From assembly GCF_001854185.1 (NCBI RefSeq), contig NZ_CP017603.1, positions 62,001-126,000 on the forward strand: a stretch of 64,000 bases of DNA. The letters are read 5' to 3'. The translations under genes were made by a program, and so were the position numbers. How positions within the stretch are numbered: the first letter of the stretch is position 1; each line of letters begins with the position of its first letter. Positions 35,627 to 44,999 of the stretch are shown piece after piece. The notes beneath the pieces were generated by a model, which worked only from the letters and a program-made list of their open reading frames with translations, was not told the origin of the DNA and did not search any database. This DNA is from Clostridium formicaceticum (GTDB lineage: Bacteria > Bacillota > Clostridia > Peptostreptococcales > Natronincolaceae).

Positions 35627-36973
35627 TATATTAAGGTTACTGCGAAAAATTTTGATTTAGAAAATAATCAATATAACTTGTTCATTGAAAAGCTAAACAA
35701 CCCTGATGATGAGAACTTTCAAGAACAATGGGGATTGCTGAATTACTTAAATGGATTAGACATTAATATTCTTCCAGCATGGCAATACAGCAAAGGAAAT
35801 GGCTTTAAAATAGGTATTGCAGATACCGGTACAGATGATAATCATATAGACTTGAAAAAGAATATTGATTTAACGCTGGCTTATAATTTTATTCATAATA
35901 TGAAAGATGTTTTTCCTGCTAATGAGAACCTCTCTGCTTCATCAGCAAGAGCAGGCCACGGAACGCACGTTGCAGGAATTATAGGAGCTGAGGCAAATAA
36001 TGGACAAGGCATAGCAGGAATTGCACCAGAATCCACCCCTATACCTTTAAAAGTTCTGGGAAGTAGAATACCAGAGTATCCGGTTTATAACGGTGCAATA
36101 GCATCTTTTGTCAATTCAATTCAGTATGCGAAAGATAATGATATTAGGATAATGAATTGCAGCTTTGGGGGTTATGCCCCAGCTGTTTCAGAACAAGAGG
36201 CAATGCTAAAAGCAGAAGAAATATTATTTGTAATAGCTGCTGGAAATGACGGAAACGATTTAAGTATCAATCCTGAATACCCTGCTTGTTATTATCATGA
36301 CAATTCTATCGTTGTAGCAGCTGTTAACGCTAATGGAGAACTAGCCATATTTTCAAATTATGGTGGACCAACGGACATCGCTGCACCAGGAGAAAAAATA
36401 TTGAGTACCTATCCTCAAAACAATTATACCTACAAGAATGGTACATCAATGGCAGCGCCAGTAGTATCAGCTGTTGCAGGATTAGTCTGGTCAGATGATT
36501 TAGGCTTAACACCCATAGAGATTAAGGAAAGATTAACTGCTGATAGTAACGTAACAAAATTGGACAGCTTGAAGAATAAGGTATTAAGCGACGGAGTTGT
36601 TAATGCTTTCAAAGTGATAGTTTCAAATAAAACCGAAACAAGTGCAAGAAGTATAAAAGGGATTGATAGAAATATATTTGGTCGGGATATTAAAGCAAAA
36701 ATAAAATACTACAAAGACAATACAAAAAATCATGAAAAAACAGATAAAATCATAGTGAAATTTGCTGATGGAGTAGAGCTTGTAGACTTTATCAACAATA
36801 TAAATCAAAAAAATATATTTAAAAAAATAAAACAAGTCCAACATCTTGAATTAATTAACGCTTATGTATTTGAATTTTCCAGTGTTGAAGAAGCAGATAA
36901 AGCAGTAGATGTATTTAACGCTTATGTAGAGGTTGTTTATGCTGAACCAAATTATTTGAGAAGTCAAAATTAG
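35198..36973 (+). pseudogene. Transposase-subtilase fusion ORF (second subtilase copy)
   Basis: An uninterrupted 591-codon frame. Residues 1-143 are the transposase N-terminus (DTSLIAKN...HAALFQFTD), and residues 144-591 are the end of the last PPC-like repeat, the full S8 domain with intact Asp, His and Ser motifs, and the C-terminal propeptide-like region. It has lost the signal peptide and the first PPC repeats, so any product would stay in the cytosol. The S8 core is almost base-for-base identical to the gene at 31285, while both flanks differ by several substitutions. That pattern suggests recent duplication or gene conversion. Transcription could come from IS sequence. Treated as a non-secreted chimera, probably a pseudogene. 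Confidence 0.85.
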
Positions 36974-36991
36974 AGTAAATTTGATTCTGGG

Positions 36992-37032
36992 TTTAGAATT
37001 CAATCTATATTTGTTATAGATTGAATTCTAAA
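36992..37032 (+). terminator. Hairpin after the fusion ORF
   Basis: Same 18-bp stem as at 34078-34118, showing that the duplicated segment extends past the subtilase stop codon. Confidence 0.65.
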
Positions 37033-37045
37033 TAATACAAATGAA

Positions 37046-37145
37046 AGGGTGATTCTATGATTGATGTGGGTCCACCAATTTAGATAGGCTTTTGCGCCGT
37101 CTAATACTTGGTAAGCATTAGGATGTGCAAAAACCAATAGGAAGA
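37046..37145 (+). promoter_or_regulatory. Structured leader element, copy 2
   Basis: Nearly identical to 34132-34235, including the tiny ORF MIDVGPPI and the CTAATACTT/AAGCATTAG inner stem. One outer pair is lost (CAAAAACC). It precedes the membrane-anchored protein gene at 37190. Confidence 0.6.
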
Positions 37146-37189
37146 TTTACTGATCAAGTTGGAGATTTTTATTAACAAGGAGAATAGTT

Positions 37190-38028
37190 ATGAAAAAAAA
37201 GTATCCCTTAGCTTTGTCTATATGTATAGTTGCTCTTGTAATAGGTGCTGGTAGTTTCTTTTTTTTGAATAGAAATATGAATGTGCAAACAGATGAAAAT
37301 ATAAAGGAAATAACATCTCAAAAAGAAGAATCAAAGATTATTAATAATGAGATGTTGCGAATCATTATGGCATTTAAGTCAGACAATAATAGTATTCCGA
37401 CTTTTGTCGTGAATTTTGATAACCTACAGCAAACGATTGACATTTTGGATGTTTCTGGAGACCTGAGTTACGCAGCAGAGAATATACAATCTCAAAAAAA
37501 TTTACAAGAAATTATTGGAAAATCAGCGACAGATTCCGTTGCTTATTTAGAGTTGGATTTAAGTGGGTTAGATATGTTTATCGATAAAATAGAAGGTATA
37601 CCTTTTGAAATGGAAGAGGCCTTACTTTATACAGACCCGTATAGTGGGACAGTTATTGATATACCACAAAATACTATCTTAAATGGTAGTCAATTTGTAG
37701 AGATGTTATTTATCAGAATTAAAGATAGGCCTATTTTAAAGACAACTCTAGTGCATAATCTTATGTCTAAAATAACTGGAGATCAACAAGAAAACAGAGA
37801 CTTATTCTTTAAAGATTATGCAGTTATCAAATTTGGAGAATTGGATCTGATAAAATATTCGTTTGAAAATTGCAAAGCTTTCAAGTAACACCACAAACAA
37901 CGGTTACAAAACAAGTAGTAGTCCCCTTAGGGGGGACTACTATAATAGATAGAGACATAAACAGAGTAGGAAATTTGTTTCAAGACAGATTTAAAAGTGA
38001 ACCAATAGAAAAAAAGAGAATCAAATAG
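37190..38028 (+). pseudogene. Membrane-anchored protein of unknown function, one frameshift
   Basis: The first 232 codons give an N-terminal membrane anchor (about residues 7-26) and an outside domain without recognised family. At the A run near 37866 one A seems missing. With it the frame continues as FEKLQSFQVTPQTTVTKQ...VVVPLGGTTIIDRDINRVG to a stop at 38028, about 279 residues in total. AAGGAGAA precedes the start. It is preceded by leader element copy 2, as the small beta protein is by copy 1. Either reading is possible; the extended frame has good protein-like composition. Confidence 0.6.
37916..37942. repeat. Strong hairpin within the extended frame
   Basis: TAGTAGTCCCC and GGGGACTACTA form an 11-bp perfect stem. 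There is no T run. If the short frame is real this is its terminator; if the longer frame is real it is inside coding sequence. Confidence 0.5.
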
Positions 38029-38107
38029 TGCCTAAACTTTTTCGTTACCACAAACGCCCACTTCGTTCCAATTGTATAAAAATATGGAAATTATCTGATA
38101 TAATGAA

Positions 38108-38237
38108 TGAAAGGGTGATTCTATGATTAATGTGGGTTCACTAATTTAGATAGGCTTTTATGCCGCCTTATGTTTGGTTAGTATTAGGATGTGCGAAAGC
38201 CAATGGGAAGATTTACTGATCAAGTTGGAGATTTTTA
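38108..38237 (+). promoter_or_regulatory. Structured leader element, copy 3 (diverged)
   Basis: Same order as copies 1 and 2 with many substitutions: tiny ORF MINVGSLI, GGCTTTT pairing with GAAAGCC, and the shared tail GATTTACTGATCAAGTTGGAG. An IS5-type element begins at 38241, directly after TTTTTATTA, and separates the leader from whatever it preceded. Confidence 0.6.
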
Positions 38238-38240
38238 TTA

Positions 38241-38945
38241 GGGCGTGTCTGAAAACTAAATAACTCTATACTATTTGCTCAAAATAAAAATAGCTGATAT
38301 ATACACAAAGGCAAGGAAAGAATCGGCAAGTTTGTCATATCGGGTTGCAACCCTGCGAAAATGCTTGATTTTGTTAAAGAAATATTCCACTAAATGACGC
38401 TCTTTATAAACCCACCAATCACATTTCCATGGATCACGGGTGTTAGCTTTAGGCGGAATCGTATACGTTGCTTCTTTTGAGCTTATGTAATCTCTGATGT
38501 CTTTTGTTCCATAAGCTTTATCTGCCAAGATATTGCTGTCACTTATATCTACATGAGAAAGCACATCAACAGCCAGCGTACTATCATGAAGATTACCTGC
38601 TGATAATTGAAAATGAATTGGGTTACCTAAGCCGTCAACGATAGCATGTATCTTTGTCGTATGACCACCACGACTTAAGCCTATATGCTGATTCATTTCA
38701 TGGTTTATTGCCCTTTTTTAGCACCTGCACTATGCTGGTGAGCTTTGACGGAAGTGGAATCAATACTTAAGTTTTCATAATCTGGTTCTGAATTTAAGTG
38801 GTGAAAAATCTTTAGTAAAGCACCGTCATCACGCCATTTACAAAAACGGCTATATACGGTTTTCCAAGGGCCAAAACGTTCTGGTAAATCCCGCCGTGCA
38901 GCTCCACTTCTAGCGATCCATAGGATTGCATTAAAAATGACTCTG
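38241..38945 (-). mobile_element. IS5-family element, 5'-truncated
   Basis: The right end GGGCGTGTCTGAAAAC is at 38241. On the minus strand orfA reads IFNAILWIARSGAARRDLPERF...SIDSTSVKAHQHSAGAKKG, and orfB (38696-38271) begins MNQHIGLSRGGHTTKIHAIVDG and ends FLAFVYISAIFILSK. The frames meet at GCTAAAAAAGGG, a slippery A6G as used for programmed frameshifting in the IS5/IS427 group. The first about 60 codons and the left end are missing at 38945, where sequence of another gene begins. Confidence 0.85.
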
Positions 38946-39127
38946 TGTCAAGTGCAACTGGTGCAGTGCAAAAAACATTTACAGTAGCGGCTGGAAAATC
39001 AGGTGAAGTAAGAATGCAGGCTTCTGATTTTGGCACTCGTTATGTTAACATAACATCAAAAAATGGTTATCCTTTAAAAGGTAGTTTAGCGGTTAGAGTA
39101 GCTACTACCTCATCTGGACTCGGTTAA
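38946..39127 (+). pseudogene. C-terminal relic of a third small beta-rich protein
   Basis: The plus-strand frame SSATGAVQKTFTVAAGKSG..., then RYVNITSKNGYPLKGSLAVRV, corresponds to the last third of the proteins at 34328 and 40455 (KRWSFEVPAND, HNVSFTTSSGALSGTISVRVS). Identity is only moderate, so it is a distinct paralogue. Its 5' part has been removed by the IS5-type element. Confidence 0.65.
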
Positions 39128-39326
39128 CTTTTTAAATAATGGCCCTGTACAAGGAAAATGTTGTTTTAGGCAAATTGTTTATTTAAAATAGTGTGCTTTA
39201 TTTTAATAATTATGTAAATTTCTGTTACAATTGAGATATAAGTATGGACGCATAAATGAAAAATGCGAAGCAGCAAAGATTATTTTAATATGTGTAGAAA
39301 TAGTCCAATATGAAGGGAGGATGTCA

Positions 39327-39635
39327 ATGTTAATATCAACTTTACTGAGTTTGGGAAGTCTGCTACTTGGACTTATTGCATGGATTGTTCCGTTTTTAGC
39401 TATGAAACACCCTAGAAAGGATGCAGTGAAAAATTGCTCTTTCATTATTGTTAGTTTTAGTGCTTGTGTAGCATCACTGTGTTTACAACTGTTCGAAATT
39501 AATCATAGAGTACAAATTCAAGATTGGTCGGCACTCATGGACACAATAGGTACTTTAATATGGGTTGCTGTAATACTTGCTGTAATAACATTGATACTTA
39601 ATATAATATATAATGGTGTTATTTATATGCAATGA
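39327..39635 (+). CDS. Small membrane protein
   Basis: A 102-residue protein with three hydrophobic helices (about 3-25, 40-60, 78-100) and the segment QIQDWSALMDTIGTL between the last two. Similar short proteins occur in Bacillus and Clostridium; no function is established to my knowledge. The ATG at 39327 is chosen because GGGAGG lies 6 nt upstream; the longer reading lacks a site. It lies alone between IS relics. Confidence 0.7.
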   Translation: MLISTLLSLGSLLLGLIAWIVPFLAMKHPRKDAVKNCSFIIVSFSACVASLCLQLFEINHRVQIQDWSALMDTIGTLIWVAVILAVITLILNIIYNGVIYMQ

Positions 39636-39759
39636 AAAAGAAGCAAAAATTTCATAACCTGCTGTATAAAATTCTTAAAATACGAAAATTTTAAATCAAG
39701 ATTTATGTCACATCATCATTTTAGACGACACAAATAAGCCTTTAGCAAATAACGAAAGG

Positions 39760-40274
39760 TTATCGATAAACATTTAATCTAATTGCATCAAGGATTTTAT
39801 GCCTCCAAATAAAGGCTGTTTCAAGGCTAATCCCAACAATCCCAGCTGTTTTTCTAAGGGAATATCCTTCTACAAAGCAATTGGCATATTCTTCCCACTT
39901 TGATAAAGCCTTTTTACTATACGCAAAAGGGGTGAGAGTTGTATCAGAAAAGGTCTTGGTACACTCTTTACAACGATATCTTTGCTTTTCCTTAACCTTG
40001 CCATGCTTAATTACCTCTAAAGATTTACAATGAGGGCATTTTATATCATCTTCTGGTTCACCACCTTTTATTGCAAGAAGTGAGTTGCTACTAGTGGAAT
40101 CAACCCCCATTAATGTTTATAAATGCTTTAGTAAAACCCTACGCTCTTTTTTAGTTAGTCTGCTAAACAATTTTTTAGTTTGGTTAAAAATTGATGTAGA
40201 CATACCATATCACCTCAAGTTTAGTTTATATCAATAGTATGTCCACATCAACAACATTTATTCTGTACAGAGCC
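39760..40274 (-). mobile_element. IS1595-type element relic
   Basis: On the minus strand ATG at 40203 begins MSTSIFNQTKKLFSRL...KHL, then an in-frame TAA. After it the zinc-ribbon transposase N-terminus continues (CPHCKSLEVIKHGK...RYRCKECTKTFSDTT) with a helix-turn-helix (SLRKTAGIVGISLETAF), ending at 39760. The DDE domain is missing. The outer end GGCTCTGTACAGAATAAATG is at 40274. Inactive. Confidence 0.75.
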
Positions 40275-40454
40275 TAAATAATCTATAACCCACAATCCAC
40301 ATGCTAATTTATGCCAATAGAAGTGCCAAATCAACAGGGTTGTTGACAGAACAGGAATATTTATGGCGGTAAATATTTTGACTAGTTTTAGGATTAAGTA
40401 ATTGCAACGCATAGGAGTTTTAAGGAAACTAATGAAATGAGAGGAGGAATGAAA

Positions 40455-40940
40455 ATGAAAAAAATAACAGTAACGTTATCATTACTTCTAGTTTTATCTT
40501 CAATAAGTTTTCTATTTGCATGTGCTAATCAAAAACCTATTGAAGGAGTAGTGATTGAAACAAACGAAGATGATGCTGATGTTAGTATAGAAGAGGTAGC
40601 AATTGAAACAAGAGAAGATGATTCTGATGATAGAGTACCAAGGGATAGTTATCTAGCAATTAGTGATGAATCCATTGGTTCCAGTGGCAGGCGTTGGGAT
40701 CAACCTGAAGGATATAATGCTTATCGTATACATGTAACAAACAATAGAAATGAGAAATTAACAGTTACTGTATCCTATGATAATGGTAATAAACGTTGGA
40801 GTTTTGAAGTACCAGCAAACGATAGTAGGACAAGAACTGTAAATAATGCGTGGAGCGGTAGACATAATGTAAGTTTTACAACAAGTAGTGGAGCATTATC
40901 AGGTACTATAAGTGTTAGAGTATCAGATGAAAACCTTTAA
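40455..40940 (+). CDS. Small beta-rich lipoprotein, paralogue 2
   Basis: A 161-residue twin of the protein at 34328. The signal peptide ends in SFLFACANQ, an acceptable lipobox with Cys, so this copy is predicted to be lipid-anchored, whereas paralogue 1 has Ser there. The acidic repeat has diverged (IETREDD), while the C-terminal beta domain is almost unchanged. The start at 40455 has GAGGAGG 7 nt upstream; the longer frame from 40437 is the ribosome site itself. The leader hairpin element of copy 1 is replaced here by IS1595 relic sequence. A free/anchored pair could be effector and immunity protein, or two surface forms; that is speculation. Confidence 0.85.
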   Translation: MKKITVTLSLLLVLSSISFLFACANQKPIEGVVIETNEDDADVSIEEVAIETREDDSDDRVPRDSYLAISDESIGSSGRRWDQPEGYNAYRIHVTNNRNEKLTVTVSYDNGNKRWSFEVPANDSRTRTVNNAWSGRHNVSFTTSSGALSGTISVRVSDENL

Positions 40941-40971
40941 TGAATTTATTAATAGTTAACTATTAATAAAT

Positions 40972-41016
40972 AAAAAGCAGGGTAGAAATTTTCCCCAAAA
41001 TACTACCTTGCTTTTA
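40972..41016 (+). terminator. Terminator after paralogue 2
   Basis: Same stem-loop as at 34845-34889, with a few loop changes, 32 nt after the stop codon. Confidence 0.75.
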
Positions 41017-41107
41017 TAACTCATTGATCTTTATTAAATCAAGCAAGGAACAAGTATGTTGAATGAATCAGCCTCAAATTCATTATAGCAAATACATTAA
41101 ACAAACT

Positions 41108-41145
41108 AAAATATACTGTTCTTTCTAATGAGGACAGTATATTTT
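41108..41145 (+). promoter_or_regulatory. Hairpin leader of the 25-residue ORF, copy 2
   Basis: Identical to 34981-35018, with a 12-bp perfect stem just upstream of the tiny ORF. Confidence 0.55.
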
Positions 41146-41161
41146 AGAGAGGAATAAAACT

Positions 41162-41239
41162 ATGAAAAAAAGAAGTTTAGCAATAATTGGTTCCCTTTTT
41201 ATTGTATTAATAAATGCATTTGTTTTTTTATGCATTTAA
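41162..41239 (+). CDS. 25-residue hydrophobic ORF, copy 2
   Basis: Identical in sequence to 35035-35112, with the same ribosome site and following hairpin. Both copies are part of a duplicated block running from the small beta protein to the IS left end, so conservation may reflect recent duplication rather than selection. Confidence 0.5.
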   Translation: MKKRSLAIIGSLFIVLINAFVFLCI

Positions 41240-41276
41240 AACAAAACGCAATATATTTCAAAAGAATATTCACATA

Positions 41277-42557
41277 CTATAGTTTTGCGCTTTTTAAATA
41301 ATTACCAGAAATTGACGTAATAATTTGCAAAATAAAAGAGGAATATATGTACAAAATAACCCCGGCAAAGGAGTGATTCTTGTGTACATTTATATTCCTC
41401 AAGAAATACTACAGTTGTTATTATTCCCAGACAGCTTTATGGTCCACGGGGCATTACTGGTAGCTTATGACACTAGCCTGATTGCTAAGAATTCCGAGAA
41501 AATACTAGGTATCTAAAAGTGGAATAATCATAGCGGAAATGCAGACAAAGGTGAATATATTGTTGGGCACCACTGGGGTATATTGGGTTTAGTTGGCTCT
41601 TTTCTCACCAAAAGGTTCCTATGCTTCCCACTGATCTTTCGGTTGATATCCGGTAAGTCTAACCCCTGTCAATGGATGTGCGATGCTGACGGAATGGCAA
41701 GACCAATGAACTTTTGGGATAATGCCCATGCTGCATTGTTTCAGTTTACAGATTGGGCTTGTAAATATACTGTCAGGGTAGTAGCAGATGCATATTTTAG
41801 TAATAAGTCGTTTATACAACCCCTATTGGATAGAAAGAACCCTATTCATGTGATTACAAAATTAAAAAGCAATGCAGTTGGGTATTTAGACCCCGAAACA
41901 CCTGAAATCAAGAAACGAGGCAGACCAAGAAAAAAGGGAGAAAAAGTAAAGATACTTGGTCTTATTAAAACCGAACCGATTCAATCGGTATCTGTATGTC
42001 TGTATGGCGAAGCCAAAACCATTGAGGTTGTAGTAAAAGACTTATGGTTATTAGATCTTGACCGTAAAGTACGAGTTGTAGTTACTAAGATCGGTAGCAA
42101 TGTAGCTGCACTGATTAGTACAGATATAATGCTGAGCCCATCTCAAATCATTGAAATCTACGGTGCACGGTTTTCCATCGAAATAGCGATCAAGGATATG
42201 AAGCAACATCTAGGGCTAGGAGATTACCAGCATCAATCTTTATTACCTACATTCAGATTCGTACACCTTGTAGCTGTAGCCTATAGTATCGGAAAGATAA
42301 CACTGTTAAAACATTCTAATAACAGCTGGCTTTATGCATATGAAAATCAAGGGGACACCCCTTGGACATCAGAACTAAGCTTCAAAAGACTTCGTATCTG
42401 CCTTAAAAGATTTTCTCTGGAAAAACTTGTTTTCTCCAAAACCGCATTAGATCAAGAAGTAGAGAAAAATACATCCGTAAAAGATGCTATACTTTCTATT
42501 GCTTCATAACAGTAGTAAAGTTAAATTCTTAAGGCTTTAATTTGTGCAAAACTATAG
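41277..42557 (+). mobile_element. IS copy C, complete ends, transposase with a nonsense codon
   Basis: A 1281-bp element bounded by CTATAGTTTTGC and its complement. The transposase frame runs from 41325 to 42509. DDE residues are visible as AYDTSL, VVADAYFSNKSF and RFSIEIAIKDMKQH, with a basic RGRPRKKGEK segment between. Codon 64 is TAA (41514-41516), where copy B has CAA, so the gene is split into 63- and 308-codon frames. IS4/IS701-like by eye. Confidence 0.85.
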
Positions 42558-42616
42558 TAAGTAAGTTTAAAGAAAAAAATTATACAGTATCAAAAAAGCT
42601 AAATTCCTTCTACAAA

Positions 42617-42698
42617 GATGCTATACTTACTATTGCTTCATAACAGCTATAGCTATAAGGTTAATTTTATAAAGGCTTTATTTCTGCAAAACTATTAG
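42617..42698 (+). mobile_element. IS 3'-end relic (copy D)
   Basis: GATGCTATACTTACTATTGC and the end GGCTTTATTTCTGCAAAACTATTAG repeat the last 80 bp of copy C in diverged form. This shows an older related insertion right before the permease gene. Confidence 0.7.
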
Positions 42699-42778
42699 TA
42701 AGCATGGTTTTTGCTCATGACAATGTTGAAGTAAATCAGTCAAATACTTCAACCTATGCTATGGAAGGGGACTTATAT

Positions 42779-44998
42779 ATGATTAAGAAAATATACAACG
42801 GGTTGATCCTTTTTTTCTTTATTGCTATTTTGATTTTTTACGGAAGTGGTCTGGCGATACGGGAATATAACAAAATTACCAATGAATTTTTTAATGCCAC
42901 CATATACTTAAACACGACGGTTAGTCAGGAAAACACCATTAGAGAGCTGAAAGCAATAGCAGATGAATATGATTTGACTGTTGCTAAATTCATTCCAGAG
43001 AATAACAGCGGGATAGATATATTCGTCTACTCCCACAAAAATAAATATATACATGACTTTTTATTCTCCAATAGGTTTATCAAAGACTTGAATTATGATC
43101 AAACTATCACATATTCCAATGATTTAACAGAAATAAATGCAGAGATGATTCAAACCTTTTTCAATAAAGGGATTTTTATCAGACCTTTAGATCACCTGAA
43201 AAATATAGGTGTAGAGGGAAAATATGCATTAAATGTTGATGACGCCTCTAATTTAGAAAATTTACTCAATGAAATTAATAATAGATACGGAAATAGCTTG
43301 ACAATGTACTATAATCAAAGGCTGCAAAACACCTTTACTGGAGATGTAAACAGCCTCAAATATAATTATGGTATGATTTTAATTGTAATGCTTTTTATTA
43401 CTCTGCTTACATCTTTTTTATATGATATCAAAGGCCGAAAAAAAGAAATTGCCGTTAAAAGACTTTTAGGATACGGTACAGAAGTCGTTTTTTATGATAT
43501 TTTTATAAAACAGGCTGTAAAACCCATGGTGTTTTCTGTATTATTATCGCAATTGATAGTTATTCCTTTTTTTGTGCTTAATAAAAACATAAAAAGTTTG
43601 GATATCCTAAAGTATTTTTTGAAGGGTTCTCTAAAATTCTCAATTCCCTTTGCTGCAGTTTTCATGACTGCCTTTGCCCTTTTTTTGCTTATTAACATTG
43701 CAAGCAAATCAGAGAAAATACATATAGTGTCTTATATAAAGGGCAAGAAACCTTCTAAGAATACTTTAAGTGTTTTCGTAAAAATGGGCTCCACCTTAAT
43801 CATCATAGTTGCTTTTGGCATATCAGCCGTTTCCTGGAATTTTATTTCTGAAAAAAAGGAAGCTGTTCATCGATGGGAAGAGACAAAAAATTATGCTACT
43901 TTAAATATTTATGTACCTGACCACATCTTTCATAATAAGAAAAGAGCAGCTGAGTTTGAACAAACCCATAAGATAATTTGGAACTATCTCAATGAAAAAA
44001 ACGGCCTCTTGTTTTATAAGACGACTAATCAGATTAATGAAAATTCTTTCTTCATCAATAATCAGGAGGTGGATGTGCCCTTCGTGTATATAAATGAAAA
44101 TTATCTCATCGAAAATCCGATTTTAGATGCAACGGGAAACAGGATAAGCTCCGTAGATAACAGGGATAATAATGCAATCACCGTCCTTGTTCCTATGCGC
44201 TATAAATTCCATGAAGAGGAATTAAGGCAAACAATACATAAAAAGCATGTTTACGACAAATATATTTCTGAGGATATTATTAGGGAACGGATTACTGGTG
44301 AGAAAAACACCACAGATCTTTCAAAAGAAAATTTAAACAACCCCAGCATAATGGAAAAATTTATATACATAAAAGACAATCAATCATTATTCACTTATAC
44401 TGCTGGAGGAGATTTTATTACCGATGGTATCTTAGCTATCGTGACTGGAGAAAACATGGGATTAAACGTATATACTCCATCTTTTACCAGCATGAATGTA
44501 AAGTATGATGATATTAATGAGTTAAATAGAGAAATAAGCGTGCTCTTCAACGATTTAGGCTATGGAGAAGTAGAGACAGATTTTGCCTCTGTATATCAGC
44601 AAAATGCTGAAGATGTTCAATATTTCAAAAATCTGATGGGCTTCAGTCTGATTGTATTTGTATTGAGTCTTATATTTTTGGTTCTCTCTTTGCTTTTTTA
44701 TCTGGAAATATATTTTCAAAATAATAAAAAAAGGATTGCGATTAAGAATTTCCTAGGATTCAATTTCTTTTCAAGAAACAAAAAGGTTTTTATCGGCTTA
44801 TTTCTTCAGGATGCAATGATTATTTTAATAAGCTTAGCAATTAGTTTTTTTATAAGCAATAAAGTCGTAGGAATTCAAATTCTTAAACCTATTTTAGCAA
44901 GCTGTTTACTAGCGCTGTTGTTTGATACACTTTGTTCTGCTTTAGTTTTAAAGGGACGAGAAAGTAAATTTATGGTAGAAACATTAAAGGGGGAATAA
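42779..44998 (+). CDS. Bacteriocin-associated-type integral membrane protein (DUF1430/FtsX-like permease)
   Basis: A 739-residue polytopic protein. It has an N-terminal helix (about 9-28), a large outside domain, three helices (about 195-310), another helix near 335 with a second outside domain, and three C-terminal helices (about 625-725). This is the MacB/FtsX plan. Motifs KGRKKEIAVKRLLGYG and NNKKRIAIKNFLGFN are the coupling helices next to the membrane segments. Proteins of this kind are annotated beside lactococcin-972-type bacteriocins, where they are thought to give immunity or export. The start at 42779 follows AAGGGGAC. The longer reading (42704) would add IS-derived sequence. The ATPase gene follows after 1 nt. 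Confidence 0.8.
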   Translation: MIKKIYNGLILFFFIAILIFYGSGLAIREYNKITNEFFNATIYLNTTVSQENTIRELKAIADEYDLTVAKFIPENNSGIDIFVYSHKNKYIHDFLFSNRFIKDLNYDQTITYSNDLTEINAEMIQTFFNKGIFIRPLDHLKNIGVEGKYALNVDDASNLENLLNEINNRYGNSLTMYYNQRLQNTFTGDVNSLKYNYGMILIVMLFITLLTSFLYDIKGRKKEIAVKRLLGYGTEVVFYDIFIKQAVKPMVFSVLLSQLIVIPFFVLNKNIKSLDILKYFLKGSLKFSIPFAAVFMTAFALFLLINIASKSEKIHIVSYIKGKKPSKNTLSVFVKMGSTLIIIVAFGISAVSWNFISEKKEAVHRWEETKNYATLNIYVPDHIFHNKKRAAEFEQTHKIIWNYLNEKNGLLFYKTTNQINENSFFINNQEVDVPFVYINENYLIENPILDATGNRISSVDNRDNNAITVLVPMRYKFHEEELRQTIHKKHVYDKYISEDIIRERITGEKNTTDLSKENLNNPSIMEKFIYIKDNQSLFTYTAGGDFITDGILAIVTGENMGLNVYTPSFTSMNVKYDDINELNREISVLFNDLGYGEVETDFASVYQQNAEDVQYFKNLMGFSLIVFVLSLIFLVLSLLFYLEIYFQNNKKRIAIKNFLGFNFFSRNKKVFIGLFLQDAMIILISLAISFFISNKVVGIQILKPILASCLLALLFDTLCSALVLKGRESKFMVETLKGE

Positions 44999-44999
44999 C

